Part shown: positions 37,701-48,956 of the stretch, piece after piece
Layout: each line of letters opens with the position of its first letter
How positions within the stretch are numbered: position 1 is the first letter of the stretch
The notes under the pieces: generated by a model
Database searches by the model: none
Seen by the model: the letters and a program-made list of their open reading frames with translations, nothing else
What the model was told of the DNA's origin: nothing
From: Isoperla grammatica
Taxonomy: Eukaryota; Arthropoda; Insecta; Plecoptera; Perlodidae
Length of the DNA stretch: 64,000 nt
NCBI GenBank assembly: GCA_945910005.1
Contig: OX246739.1
Location: forward strand, 38,119,598-38,183,597
Direction: 5' to 3'
Position numbers and translations under genes: made by a program

Positions 37701-40700
37701 GTGAGTTCTCCACCGTAGCGCTTACTTGTTGGATCGTCAGACTCGATGTCGGTTCTGCTGACGATGACTAGAAGGATTGTCAGCGAGATGGCAAAGACGA
37801 CGACGAAGCTTAAGGCGACCATCGAGAGCAGACAGCGCCGCCGCCTCGACGCCGCACCAAGGCACAGCTTTAAGGCGTCGTGACGCTCAAGATCCTGGCC
37901 GCCTGCAACCAAGGAACATCACACCCGAGGTAGAATTGGGTCTAGGATGACTCTGCCAGTCGTAAGAGGCGACGAAGTGAGGTCCTCCAATTTCCCCTTT
38001 CCACACCGTTTTAACCTCCTAGTTGTCCCTTTCCTCCAATGACCTCTACGTCATATGACCTGGTCACGTGGTTGTCGAGTACGCGGCGTATCAAGCAATA
38101 TGCGGCCGTTAGTACAGTAGGATTTAGGAATGTCGTCAGATACTCCTCTTTAGAACAGTATGGTTCAGCTGCTTCGCGGTGGACTAGGTGACGTAGATGC
38201 ACTCAATAAGTTACGGTGGATCGCATCGCGGCTGGATACCCCCCTCCCCCCCCCCCACCACCCCTATCATTTCGTTGCTGTACTCGAGTATAGCGCGTGT
38301 TTGCACGTAACATTTCTAAATGTAAGGATCTCAATCAATCTTCTTTGCTGCATTGGGTACTACGTTTAGTTAGAACAAGAACTCTCACCGACCAGTCAAT
38401 GGTATTGATTATGATGACGACATTTCAGCTGCATTTATAAATAAAAAGGTTTTTATTAATTTTTAATCGATAAATGATCAAGTGGGTGACATATAAAGAT
38501 AAACAAGTTAAGCCGTACCAAAGCCATTAGCTCGAATCTCGACAAACATATATTGCATGCAACATGGGTACATATAGACGATCCTTTACCTAGTAGAGAA
38601 TAATTACGTTTTAAAATATAATCAATGATTTGAACAAACAATCCTTCTATTTGTTATCTTATCAAGACTTGTTAGGTCCAGAAGAACCCGGTTTGCTTAG
38701 AGCTATAACATTGGTTGGTGCAAATTGGATGCATATTGACTCGTGATAAAAAGGGGCCTATGAAAGGTGACGAAGCAATGCGTTGCATCCACCACTGGAT
38801 TATTGAAACGTGACCTTGGCAAATCTCGCGTTCTATCTGACCAAGGCTCCGCTGGACACAGAATCAAGAAGATGGCTCCGCACGGGATATTATAGATTGA
38901 CCAACACCACATCTCCCCTGGCCAAAACGGGCGAGTCAAAGTCGACTGGAATGCAGGTGATAGCGCATAAACGCGTGATCCTCGCGCTCGGCGCGTGAGC
39001 GGTAGCGGCAAAACATGGCTTCACTTACATTGCATTATTTCCGAAACTATTCAAGCTAGAGCAATATTATAAGCAGCACAAAAAAGATGACAGTTATACC
39101 TTGACGACGATAGTTTTATATTTGTGACAGGTCTCTTGTAAACCATACAAATTGCGATCGTATAAAACGTAGAAATCTTCGAAAAGGTTTCCACTAACAC
39201 TACTCTGCTTTAATGGCATTATTTTATTAACTATTAATGTTTGACAAATATAGTGCACATCATCGTGTAGAGGAAGGTTAGACAAAAGTATTTATGTGAT
39301 TTAATGGTTGATACGCGTATTGGTTATCTTGAAACCATGAGTTGAATATTGGCTGAACGTAGTTTTGCCGTAGCCTGCTGGCTACGGCCGGCCGTAAAGC
39401 TCTGCCGTAAGCGCGCGGGAGAGATGTGTTCCCGACCGCTGCCGACAGCAACTGACACCTGCTAGCTGTACTTCACTACCGGCCGCCCCTAAAAAAACCG
39501 AATAGACTAGACCCGGATGCGCGCGCAAGCTTTCGCGCGCGGAGATGTGCTCGTGGTAAATCTATACGTGTGCCATGTATCTTGCAAGCACATGGGCGCC
39601 GACAGTAATTGTGCCGGGGGGGAGCACCGGTAAAACACAAAGTACAAGTATAGAAACTGGAGGCGTAGCACCCAGTAAACATACTTCACAGAATTGCCCT
39701 TCTTTTTATCTTTTGAATAATTTATGAATTTATGAAAATTCAGCTTTATGAAAATATATAAAAATTAACAATCATTAAATAACATTTTATTTTTAATTCA
39801 GTTTATAGGTGACACTATATCTGACTGAAAAAGAATAACTTTTCAAGCATAAATGAGTTTTGTTTTTTTCCCAAGCTTTTATTTCATACATAGCCTAAAC
39901 TCGCTTTTCTATTTAGTGTCCCTTTGTCTCACGGCCACTGTCTCCGTGTATCTCTTGGCTTTCTACCTTGAACTTGTCAGCGAGTCCAAACTATGTGTAT
40001 AAACTATATAATAACCCTGAACATTCCTAGCTCGAATAGATTTAAACCTCGAAAGATTGAACGGAAAATGAATCCTAGATCCTGTACGGTTGATTAATAT
40101 CGTGGTTTTCCCTAACTTTTGTCACTCGTGTCCTTCCACTTCCTGTGTCTCCAGAATAACGCATCACTCGCACTCGCAGGATTGTCGGTTTGGGAATCGA
40201 GCCCGCGTCCTTTGAATCCGAGTCCCGGTGCAGATGGCACAGCAGATACCTTCTCCAGGCGATGATACTGTGTCCATTGTTTCAACGCTTCCGTCTATAA
40301 ATCTGAAGGTTACGTACATCATACTGGTTATTTAAATCCAACTCGCTGCAACTGGGAAACAAACAAGGCCGAGTGAAGAGTACCATGGAGCAAACGTCAC
40401 TAAAAACAGAGCCGGCGCGTCATATGATAGTGATGGGGGTGAGGGAGGGCAACGGGGACAGGGAGCTTCTGCCCCCCTCCATCGCTATACCTGTCTCAGT
40501 AAGAAGTACATACCTAAACTGATAAGTGATAATACTTAATATATGGTCAGTAAAGTCCAAATACTTTCACCTAAATTATTGATATTGCTATTGTTAACAA
40601 TTTCCCTTCAAGTTCTGAGACCTACGTTTCAGCAATCATTTTATGCTAAGGGTGGGACTCGAACTCGCAACCCCTTAATACAGAGCTTTTCAAACTTTTT

Positions 40701-43700
40701 TGCCCGCGACCCCAAATTTCTAGGTACAAAATCTCGCTACCCCGTCCTATATCAGACCTTATTTGCGTAGTTTATATTGATATTGATATTGATATTGATA
40801 TCTTTATTAGCATCTTTGATTGTAATGTGCTCATACATTTGTACACAATCTGTGGCTGCTGTAGACTACTTAGAATTAACAGATGAGTATGTACTTAAGA
40901 TTTAGGTAGATTAGATTAGGGTAACATATACACTAAAATAACTTAGTAGATAGCATGTTACATAACACATTAAACATAAGACAATTAACAATTGAATAAC
41001 TTAGTAGATATCATAACATAACACATTAAACATAGGACAATTAACACTAACATATTATATATACTGTTTTAGGATACCCTTCATACCTTCTAGTGACTTA
41101 GGGAGAGTCACCATAACTCCTTTTGGGAGGGCATTCCACTCCCTTTTGGCCCTAGCCAGAAAAGAGTATTTTCCGGTGTTCGTCCTGCTGCCTATGACCC
41201 TCAGTTTATATGCGTGGTCACCTCTCCCTAAATAGTCGGCCTTTTCAAGCCTGCCAGATAGGTCTACCCATGCTGGTTCACCCGTATAAATCTTGTACAT
41301 GGCACAGAGCCTTGCCATTTTTCTCCTCCCTTCAAGTGTTTCCCAGCTAAGCTTTCCTAACATACATGTTGCACTCGCTTTCCGTCTGAAATCCACCATA
41401 GCATATCTTGCTGCTCTCCTCTGCACCATCTCCACTTTCTTGGTGTGCCCTATCTGGTAGCAGCCCCATACACTTGCACAATACTCTAAGCTAGGCCTTA
41501 CTAATGATAAATATCCCTTTTCTTTGACTTTCTTGCTGCATCCTCTTAGACTTCTCATCACAAAGTGCAGCTTTTTATATGCCTGAGCTACCATTGCACT
41601 TATATGCTGGTCCCAGCTTAAGTTACTTGCTACAGTTAATCCTAAGTATTTACAGCTCTTACTTGCTACTACTTCACAGGTGCCTAATTTGTACTTATAT
41701 ATAACAATATTTTTCTTTTTGGTAAACCTCAACATTTTGCTTTTATCGCCATTGAGCCTCATTCTATTTAATTCCACCCATTTATTTACTAAATCTAGAT
41801 CATGCTGGAGTTGTTCGCAGTCCCTAGCACTCCTTATTATTCTATATATAATGCAGTCATCTGCAAACAGTCGTACTCTAGCTGTTATTCCCACAGGCAG
41901 GTCGTTGATATATGCAATGAACAGCAGGGGACCCAGCACACTACCCTGTGGTATCCCAGAAGTAACTTTCACACTACTTGATAGGTGATTACCTACCCTC
42001 ACCCTCTGTGTTCTTCCATTAAGGAACTCTCCAATCCATTGTACTACTCTACTGTCAATACCCATTGCTGCAACTTTTTTCATTAGCCTATCATGAGGTA
42101 CTACATCGAACGCCTTTGCAAAATCTATTACGATCCCATCTATTTGCCCATTCTCGTCAATTGCATCGGCAACGTCTTGTGTGAAACCTAGCAGCTGGCT
42201 ATATATTAAAATAGATGGTCGCTTGTTAGCTGATACTTGCAGCGATTCACTTCGTCTGTGAGTCTGTGTTGACATTTGTATAAAAGTTTTCCGCTGAGCC
42301 TCTTTTTTCAACTTTTCTAAGTACATCTTATAGATTTTCTTTAAAAAGTTCCATTCTACGTACACCTTAATTTCCATTTTTCATAAGCTCGTCGCACCCC
42401 GCCGGGGTCGCGACCCATTGTTTGATATAGCGCTGTTCTAATTCAACCCCATATATACCCCAAGATTCGCGCATCGATGTGTGCACTATATGCTCGCTGT
42501 GTAAACATAGCTGGCCGGCCTCTGCCTCGTCGGCTATCTAAACCATAAACCCGCTTCCAAGAACCGTACTTCTCCGTGTTGACTCTGCTGTTATGTCACG
42601 TTCGATACTCACCCATTACGAGTGCAAATAAACCTAATTCAAGTTCTAGGAAACTAACTGAATGGTGTTTACTCTAGTTCTTGACTCGTTGACGTCTATA
42701 TTTTGACATATCACCGCTGATCGAGATCCACGTGAATAACAAAGCCACACGATAGCCATGATCCCGGGACTCGAATCTGAACCAATGTCTGAACCTCAGA
42801 GATCATGCTTATAAATCACGACCAATGCGTCCTCCATTTCCTAACACACGCTTTTTGATCGAATACCACGATAAGACACTCCTCAATAAACGATCACACT
42901 GTGAATGATATTATTTTAGTGGTGCATTGCATCATTGGTTGTAAGATCACAAACACTAGTACGGTATTTCAAGGGTCATCCATTGTTGAGGTAATGTGAG
43001 GAGTACCGGTACTACAATAATCTGTTCTTAGCTCAAACGAATGTACTTTCCATTGTATCTCTATCACTTAGGGTTGCCATATTACCTGGATAGAAATTCG
43101 GGACATATATAGGAAATGAGGGCACAACAAGGGTCTGGGGCAAAGCCCCAGCCGCCGGAGGCGAAACATTTTTAGGCCACTTATTCCCGGAAAACGACGA
43201 TTATAAGCAATAATGTATTTTCAATGTCTGTAGTGATGAATAAACAATTTCACAACAAAGCTATGGCGCGCCACATTTGAACCGTAATTCTTTAAAAAAA
43301 TAAATAATTAAAACAAAAAAACGGTTTTGAAACAATTACAAGACTGAGTATAGGACTAGGATTTGGAAATCGGGACATTTCCAAATTTCTGGGACTCAAA
43401 AAATACAGAGATCAAAATCGGGACAATCCCGATGTTTCGGGACGTATGGCAACCCTACTATCACTTGGACCATACAAGCACAGATATAAGGGATTTGTTT
43501 TAAATCAAATTAGTTGTCTGTGGTACAAGTGTAAAGATCTACTTTTCTAGATCAACAATCCTTCAGATATAAGCATGGAATTGATATGACGTAGGCCTAT
43601 ATAAAGATATGATGAGGTGCAAGGCATCAAAAACTGAGAGTCATGTTTCGAACGATTTGTATTCTCTCATTTGTTCCAAAAGGCCCAGCGGTAAGTTTGA

Positions 43701-46700
43701 AGTCGGACTATATTGCACAAGCACACTGGTAAGAAAGTAAGTAAGTATAACACAATTATTAATAAGTAAAATATCCCCGTACAGCGGACATTATATTCCT
43801 ACAAAATCTTACTAAACGAATAAATCGAATAACCGCGTAAATGTCGACAGAACAACAATCGTAATCGACTAGGAAGTGACGCATGCGTAGTGTTGTGCCC
43901 ACGCACTTCCTAGTTGGCGTCATTGCAGCATGACCACGCCACGTACCAAAACCTTTGCAAACATGCCGATAGTTGTATTCAATGCACGCACAGCTTTGAG
44001 TTTTAGGGGCCTTCGCACGTAGCTGAAATGCCGCGGTGAATATCAAAAGACAAAACATATTAGATTTACCTATTTTGGTTTAATATTTTTTACTCTTCCA
44101 CTTAGGATACAAAAATATCTGAACCACCCGACAGGGTAGGGTCTACATCATTCTTACTATTTTTGGTCTGAACCTTCACAAATCAATGTCAAAAAGCTCA
44201 CAAATCTTGTTAGTGTTCTCGAAATTGCTTGGTATATTTTATTCTATTGTTGACTAATTCAAATTATATAGGAAGTTATGTTCTTTTATTACAACTTGCG
44301 TTTTATGCATTGTTGCGTAGTAACTACAACTTGGTTGTGATCAACTTATAAAGTATCTGAATTAACGAAATTAAATATTGTGAACCCATCTAAATAGTTC
44401 TACCAATACCATTATTTAGGTGCTAGTATTTTATTACAATACAATGTATTTAGGCCAACGTTTCAGGAAAATTACAGATCTCGTTTTAAGGGTGAAAACA
44501 AAAATGCTAACTGAACAACATGTATCATTTTCAAACAGTTAGTTCCTTTCAATCCTTTGTTACGTTCTTTATATTTTGGTATACAGACAAGGAGAAAAGT
44601 CGGCCTAATTTCGTACACTGTAAAATATGAATGACGTACGTCAAAACTTATCTCATGTTCTCTTCCCAGATTAAAATAGTCTTCACGGAACAGATAAGAC
44701 CCATAACAAGTGAGCGAGGTGTGGGCGTGGCACATGTCATGTTTTCATGTAAGAGGGCGGCCAAAGTACGTCCGCGACTCCGCGGCCTAAGAATCTCGCA
44801 TCAGTAAAATTGTGCGATATTTTACTTGAGAAATGTAAAAAAAAGAACATAATGAAACACTTTTCGAGAATATGCCAAATTGGAGTCTTCGACGTGGACA
44901 CTATATTGATCACTGATCTTCGACGTGGACACTCATGATCAGTGATCATTAGTGTCCACGTCCAAGACTCCAATTTGGCATATTCTCGAAAAGTGTTTCA
45001 TTATGTTCTTTTTTTTTACATTTCTCAAGTAAAATATCCACAATTTTACTGATGCGAGATTCTTAGGCCGCGGAGTCGCGGACGTACCTTGGCCGCCCTC
45101 TTACATGAAAACATGACTTGTGATTCGTTGAGCTGAACTGGCAGAAATTTAGAATGATAATGAGTTATATCTGTGGAACCATTACCAGTGACCTATCCAG
45201 CTAGAGTGCAAATGGGATGTATTAATTTATTTAAAAATGTCGTATATGACGTCAGATTGTCGTAATAGGGGTTTAGAGGTCTAGCGCCCTGGACCATGTG
45301 TGAACATGTGCCACTGTGTCAATTGTATTGAAAATCTACGAGTCAGCACAATGAAAACATTTTTTTTTATTAAAAAAGTCTTACAAACGAGCCCACTGAT
45401 AAAAGTATAATAGCTAACATTTGATGAACAACAATATAGAGATTATTATTATCTTTTCTTAATTAATTCTTTTTAAAGAACAGCGTACTCACAAGAAATT
45501 ACGGAAGGTAATTTGACAAATACTTACTACAAAACTAGTCGTTTTATCGATAGGGAATTGTTCTTCACTTTCAATCATTATGCTAGTTTTGCTAGTATGT
45601 AAAATAGAAAGATCTTCATCTGAATCATTTTGAATGTGATTGGTTACCATGACGTCATGCGCTGCACTTTCCCAACCATAATGGTGTGTGGAATTTCCAG
45701 CTAACTTTTATGAGTGGAAATCATTTCTAAAACTGGAAATTAAAATATTTGTGTATTCAGAACGAAGGCGTCTTTACTTTAGAAGATGTGCCTCTAAAAC
45801 TAAAACTATAAGATGTTCCTCAAGAATACATTTGTTACGAGTTTTTCTGTTTGAAAATTGCCATAACAAAGCCACCCCCCCCCTTTTTTTGCGCACTCTC
45901 AACACGCTTGAAAAAAGTTGGAATAAGTTGAAGGCCATATATGAAATTAATAAATGAATGTTAAAAGATGTGCACGAGAGTCCTTTGTGCGGGCACCGAT
46001 CACCCAGGATGGAACCACCTTGACCAATTGGAATTACTCTGGTGTATTTGTTCAATTTCATTTTAACCCGAGTGACCCTTTCCACCCATAAGAATTTTTA
46101 AATATGTTCCTCCAACATGGCTTATTCTTCCAACTGCCTCCCTCGTATGGTCCCGGGAGAGAATAGGTCCAAATTGACAACATTTGAAATTTGATTACAA
46201 AAAAACAAGATCTGTACGTCTGGCTAGTCGGGGCCCCAAACACAGCGGGCCCCCCTGCTTCGCGGGGGCGGTGGGGGTCTCCTTTACGGTTACACCACTG
46301 AACTGAACCCGAGTATTCTCAACATACATGTACACTGGTCCCGAATCAACCTTACAGATCCTTTCGACAGAGATGAGGGATTCGTGTAGCCAACCGACGA
46401 GCCCCAATCTTAAATTTACCGGTCGCTGATTGGCCACGAACCACTCGTCTACGACGAACAGTTGTTTCGGGGCAAGTATACACGCAAGAAGGTTGACTTT
46501 CCGGTCCACGCTGCTCAGGCTCAGGCTAAGTTACTCCGACTCGAAGGTGTTTCGTTTCGATTAGCATCGTTGCATAAATAAAAGACGTTAAACCCCAAAT
46601 ATCATCATCATCATCATCATCATCGACGGTTGGGAATTGTTAGTCGATACGATCTCTCGTAGTCGAGGATGCTGTGCACCCGATTGTACCACTCGCCACG

Positions 46701-47630
46701 ACAACATTGTCTCGACTGTGATTGGCGTGACTGAGATTGTGATTGGCGTGACTGAGATTGTACCACTCGCCACGACAAAGTTGTCTCGACTGTGATGGCG
46801 TGACTGAGATTGTACCACTCGCCACGACAAAGTTGTCTTGATTGTGATTGGCGTGACTGAGATTGTACCACTCGCCACGACAAAGTTGTCTCGACTGTGA
46901 TTGGCGTGACTGAGATTGTACCACTCGCCACGACAAAGTTGTCTCGACTGTGATTGGCGTGACTGAGATTGTACCACTCGCCGCGACAAAGTTGTCTCGA
47001 CTGTGATTGGCGTGACTGAGATTGTACCACTCGCCGCGACAAAGTTGTCTCGACTGTGATTGACGTGACTGAGATTGTACCGACCACTGCGCACCGTAGA
47101 ATTTGCAGCGCCAATCAGAGAAGAGAAACAGGGTAGTCTTCGCACTCACCCTTGTTCGCCGCCGGTGTGACGTCAGAGGGTGCAGGAAGGGGCTCGGGCT
47201 CGACCTTGACCCCAGGGAAGTCACCCTCCACAGCATCCTTCCCGTTCGCATACACAACCTGTTTAATGGTCACGGGACCCTGGTAAAATGTTTTATTCCC
47301 GAAGTGAATGTCCGACGAATTGTTCACTGAAACGGAACCAAAACTCGGCACTTGTTGCACTGCTGCATCCAGTGCGACGCCGCAACGTCCTCCATCTGTC
47401 GTCAGGTCGTCGTCGTCGTCGTCATCATACACGGAGATGGTGGACTCGTCGCCCGAAGAGTCGTCATACTCCAACACTGCACCGCCTACCCCAGGCGCAG
47501 CTAGGTTCACGCGCTGCCCCTCAACCACTGCGACGCCTAGCCCGGGAGCAGCTAGGCTCTCTGTCTGCCCCTCGACCACTGCGACGCCTAGCCCGGGAGC
47601 AGCTAGGCTCTCTGTCTGCCCCTCAACCAT
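31745..47630 (-). CDS. membrane peptidoglycan recognition protein (PGRP-LC/LE-like)
   Basis: Five exons with agreeing phases: complement(47150..47630), (37675..37902), (33918..34029), (33238..33437), (31745..32022), giving ~432 residues. Exon 1 encodes a cytoplasmic tail with three 17-residue repeats, an acidic Asp run and SSDIHFGNKTFYQGPVTIKQ, which I read as the RHIM-like signalling motif of insect PGRP-LC/LE. Exon 2 has an Arg cluster then one membrane helix (VVVFAISLTILLVIV), a type II topology. Exons 3-5 form the PGRP fold: RILGRQDWLAQ, PYVIISHTATEQC, SDIGYNFLVGGDG, GWDSVGAHAYGFN and GHRQVSATESPGQAL. The His/Tyr/His ligand positions are kept, but the zinc Cys of amidase PGRPs (TECPG) is Ser, predicting binding without cleavage. 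Exon 4 is followed by the 114-bp array (32361-33340), which offers alternative donors. Product: probable surface sensor of bacterial peptidoglycan in an Imd-type pathway (inferred from family). Confidence 0.85.
32361..33340 (-). repeat. 114-bp tandem array of a PGRP exon segment plus splice donor
   Basis: About 8.6 units, read on the minus strand, each encode 38 residues (IGYNFLVGGDGYVYTGRG, then WDGVGAHAYGFNVCSIGKSL). Every complete unit contains AGCATAG|GTAAGT, the donor that joins in phase to the last PGRP exon. The repeat junction lies ~14 nt into the intron, so exon end and donor were copied together. Units differ by a few substitutions. Unit 4 lacks 6 bp in frame, unit 8 lacks one base and shifts frame, and unit 9 is cut short. 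Donors 1-7 are usable in frame, so isoforms with 0 to 6 extra 38-residue blocks are possible in principle. Confidence 0.92.
34030..37674. other. PGRP intron, no other gene seen
   Basis: AT-rich intron. A diverged tandem duplication is visible at about 34,441-34,640 (the GGTTCAAAAGGATCAAG block recurs ~110 bp later as GGTTCAAAGGGATCAAG). A G run lies at 37,082-37,096. The ~100-codon frame at 35910-36236 has no recognisable feature and I do not call it. Confidence 0.5.
37381..37530 (+). repeat. degenerate tRNA-derived SINE
   Basis: A-box GTGGCTCAGCGGGC (37391) and a degraded B box (GGTTTCGTTAACC, 37434-37446) are followed by a CCTCAGCAGTAAGG block. The SINE at 58904 has the same order (TGGCTCAGCGG, B box, then TTCCTCAGTCGTTAAG), so these are one family. 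Confidence 0.6.
37903..40680. other. PGRP intron with tRNA-like fragments
   Basis: No second gene recognised in this part of the first PGRP intron. Minus-strand B-box-like sequences lie at 40,193-40,206 (GGGCTCGATTCCC) and 40,652-40,665 (GAGTTCGAGTCCC), probably SINE scraps. A C-rich run lies at 38,241-38,260. Confidence 0.5.
40681..42435. mobile_element. decayed hAT split by a LINE
   Basis: The left end CAGAGCTTTTCAAAC followed by CCCGCGACCCC, and the right end GGGGTCGCGACCC then TTTGATATAGCGCTG, are inverted partners of the CAGnGnTTnnCAAAC hAT type. A basic stretch on the minus strand near 42,230-42,377 (KKIYKMYLEKLKKEAQRKTF) may be a transposase remnant. The 8-bp flanks do not match well, so the copy is old. 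Confidence 0.6.
40773..42195 (-). mobile_element. 5'-truncated LINE reverse transcriptase
   Basis: The minus-strand frame (stop at 41055) begins within the RT domain near 42,195. Motifs: DGIVIDFAKAFDVVPHDRL, SGIPQGSVLGPLLF, VRLFADDCIIYR (FADD active site), CKYLGLTVASNLSWDQH and LEYCASVWG. The frame is open to the stop. The 3' end is an (ATCAAT)n tail at 40,773-40,801. It resembles the LINE at 24.4-26.3 kb in domain order but differs in composition and sequence, so it is a second lineage. Inserted into the older hAT. Confidence 0.88.
42436..43068. other. PGRP intron, no gene
   Basis: Only a minus-strand tRNA-like B box near 42,767-42,780 (GATTCGAGTCCCGGG) was noticed; probably another SINE scrap. 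Confidence 0.45.
43069..43457. mobile_element. 389-bp hAT MITE (TAGGGTTGCCATA family)
   Basis: TAGGGTTGCCATA at the left and TATGGCAACCCTA at the right are perfect partners, flanked by perfect CTATCACT duplications (43061-43068; 43458-43465). It contains the self-complementary GGGGCAAAGCCCC. Related end fragments lie near 9,172 and 27,887. Confidence 0.9.
43458..44737. other. PGRP intron, no gene
   Basis: AT-rich sequence without a supported gene. The ~100-codon frame at 43759-44058 (minus) shows no recognised domain. Confidence 0.5.
44738..45115. mobile_element. near-perfect 378-bp palindrome (foldback MITE)
   Basis: The ends are CATGTTTTCATGTAAGAGGG and its inverse. The two ~170-bp arms match with only a few differences and meet at a short spacer containing duplicated GACGTGGACACT words around 44,890-44,960. 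Flanking ACATGT/ACTTGT is at best an imperfect duplication. Recent origin is implied by arm identity. Confidence 0.8.
45116..46683. other. PGRP intron with hAT scrap
   Basis: No gene seen. On the minus strand 46,213-46,310 contains CAGTGGTGTAACCGTAAAGG followed by a GC-rich block with GCGAAGCAGGGGGGCCC, typical of a hAT end. No partner end was found. Confidence 0.45.
46684..47082. repeat. 53-bp minisatellite beside PGRP exon 1
   Basis: GTACCACTCGCC recurs at 46686, 46760, 46812, 46864, 46918, 46971 and 47024 (mostly 52-54 bp apart; the first interval is longer). It lies ~70 bp downstream of the donor of PGRP exon 1. Three overlapping minus-strand frames across it are repeat artefacts. Confidence 0.88.
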
Positions 47631-48950
47631 GCCCGCGGTAATCGGTTCACATTCTGCCCTCGCGACTCTCTACGACCGACGCCGAAGACTGTTCGTCTCT
47701 GACTGACGCGAGATGCAGCGGGATACATCGGCTGCAGGGTTTTCCCATGCAGACAGGCACGTGATCGTGACTCGAAACCTTCCTCGAACGTACGTCATAC
47801 ATTGTTGTTATTGACATTTGATACTTGGCGTTTCTGTATGAGCATGTGAACTGGAATTTATACGTGGGGTATTGGACACCCCTCGAGTTTACGGCCCAAT
47901 GCCAACCCCTATCTAGTCAAAGAAATAAGTTATAAATCAATTTTATTAATTTATAAATAAAAATAATTCTCATCATTTAAATCTCCTCCTTGATGTGATG
48001 TAAGCTTTTCTTAGTAAAACCCTTAAAAGTTAAAATAATCGGAATATAAATAATTTTCGAGATCGAATTTTGGGGTGTGGTAAGATCAAGGCATGAAAAT
48101 TATTATCTCGGAAGAGTGGGTTTGCATTTGCATCATTATAAAATGTGTGCCCTCGTAGCCAACAGCTGTTGTAAGAGGGAACGCATCATTACGTAATTTT
48201 ATAAATAATTTGGGGCAGTCCACATTGCTTGCCCATTAAATCTCATACATGAATTTGTTTTGACTCGAGGAAGGAGAAATGGCCCAAGTACGACATTTTT
48301 TTCGTAGGAATACCCGTTATAGGGTGCCACCAGCTTTACCCGATGTGAAATACGTAATGGGGTTGGGGTGCTTCCGCAGGATTTTGTACCCGATCCTCCC
48401 GTTTTAAATGTTGGCGGGTTTAATAAAATTCTATGGCGGTGCACAGAGTTATTATGGCGGTGCATTGTGCTTGGCAGCCATTTTTGCAAAGAGGCCAAAA
48501 CTGCAAAGAGGTTAGTAAAACCAGAACCGGCTGCGACTGCGACCGTTGTGGACTGTCTGTGGTCTAGAAGCTACAGAAAACAATAGTGTTGTACAATCTC
48601 AACGAAAAAGTGATCATTTAATATTTTTGTGACTTTTATCTTCTAGCTAAACGATATTTTAGTGGTAACCAATTACATTTTTGAAACTTGGAAAAATAAG
48701 AAAGTTCCTGATCTGGCAACACTGCGTCATCGTCAACTTGTACCGTGCTGATTGGATCATTCTTCGGTCTCTTGGTAGGGGAAGTTCTGTTTTTTGGTGC
48801 CGATCATTCAATAGAACATTCAGGAAGTACAGAGTTAATTCGCTTGGTAGTAAGTGGCCTCTGCTTAATTCTATTAACTCGCCGAACATTTTAGGATGTA
48901 ATAATGTTACCATATACAGGAAAATACGTGCACATTGTAATTAGCATACC
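47631..48950. other. intergenic, upstream of the PGRP gene
   Basis: No gene recognised. The PGRP promoter and 5' UTR should lie in the first few hundred bases here, but I see no convincing TATA or initiator. Confidence 0.45.
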
Positions 48951-48956
48951 GGCACA

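Noticed and set aside
46195..46509. 104-codon minus ORF considered as a PGRP exon
   Set aside because: Half of it is a hAT-end block (CAGTGGTGTAAC... GCGAAGCAGG) and exon 1 already joins in phase to the membrane exon.
46588..47257. three overlapping minus-strand ORFs of 164-205 codons rich in SQSRQ/NHSRDN
   Set aside because: They are the three phases of the 53-bp minisatellite, open only because the unit lacks stops.
47308..47706. 132-codon plus ORF opposite PGRP exon 1
   Set aside because: Antisense shadow of the repeat-containing exon 1.
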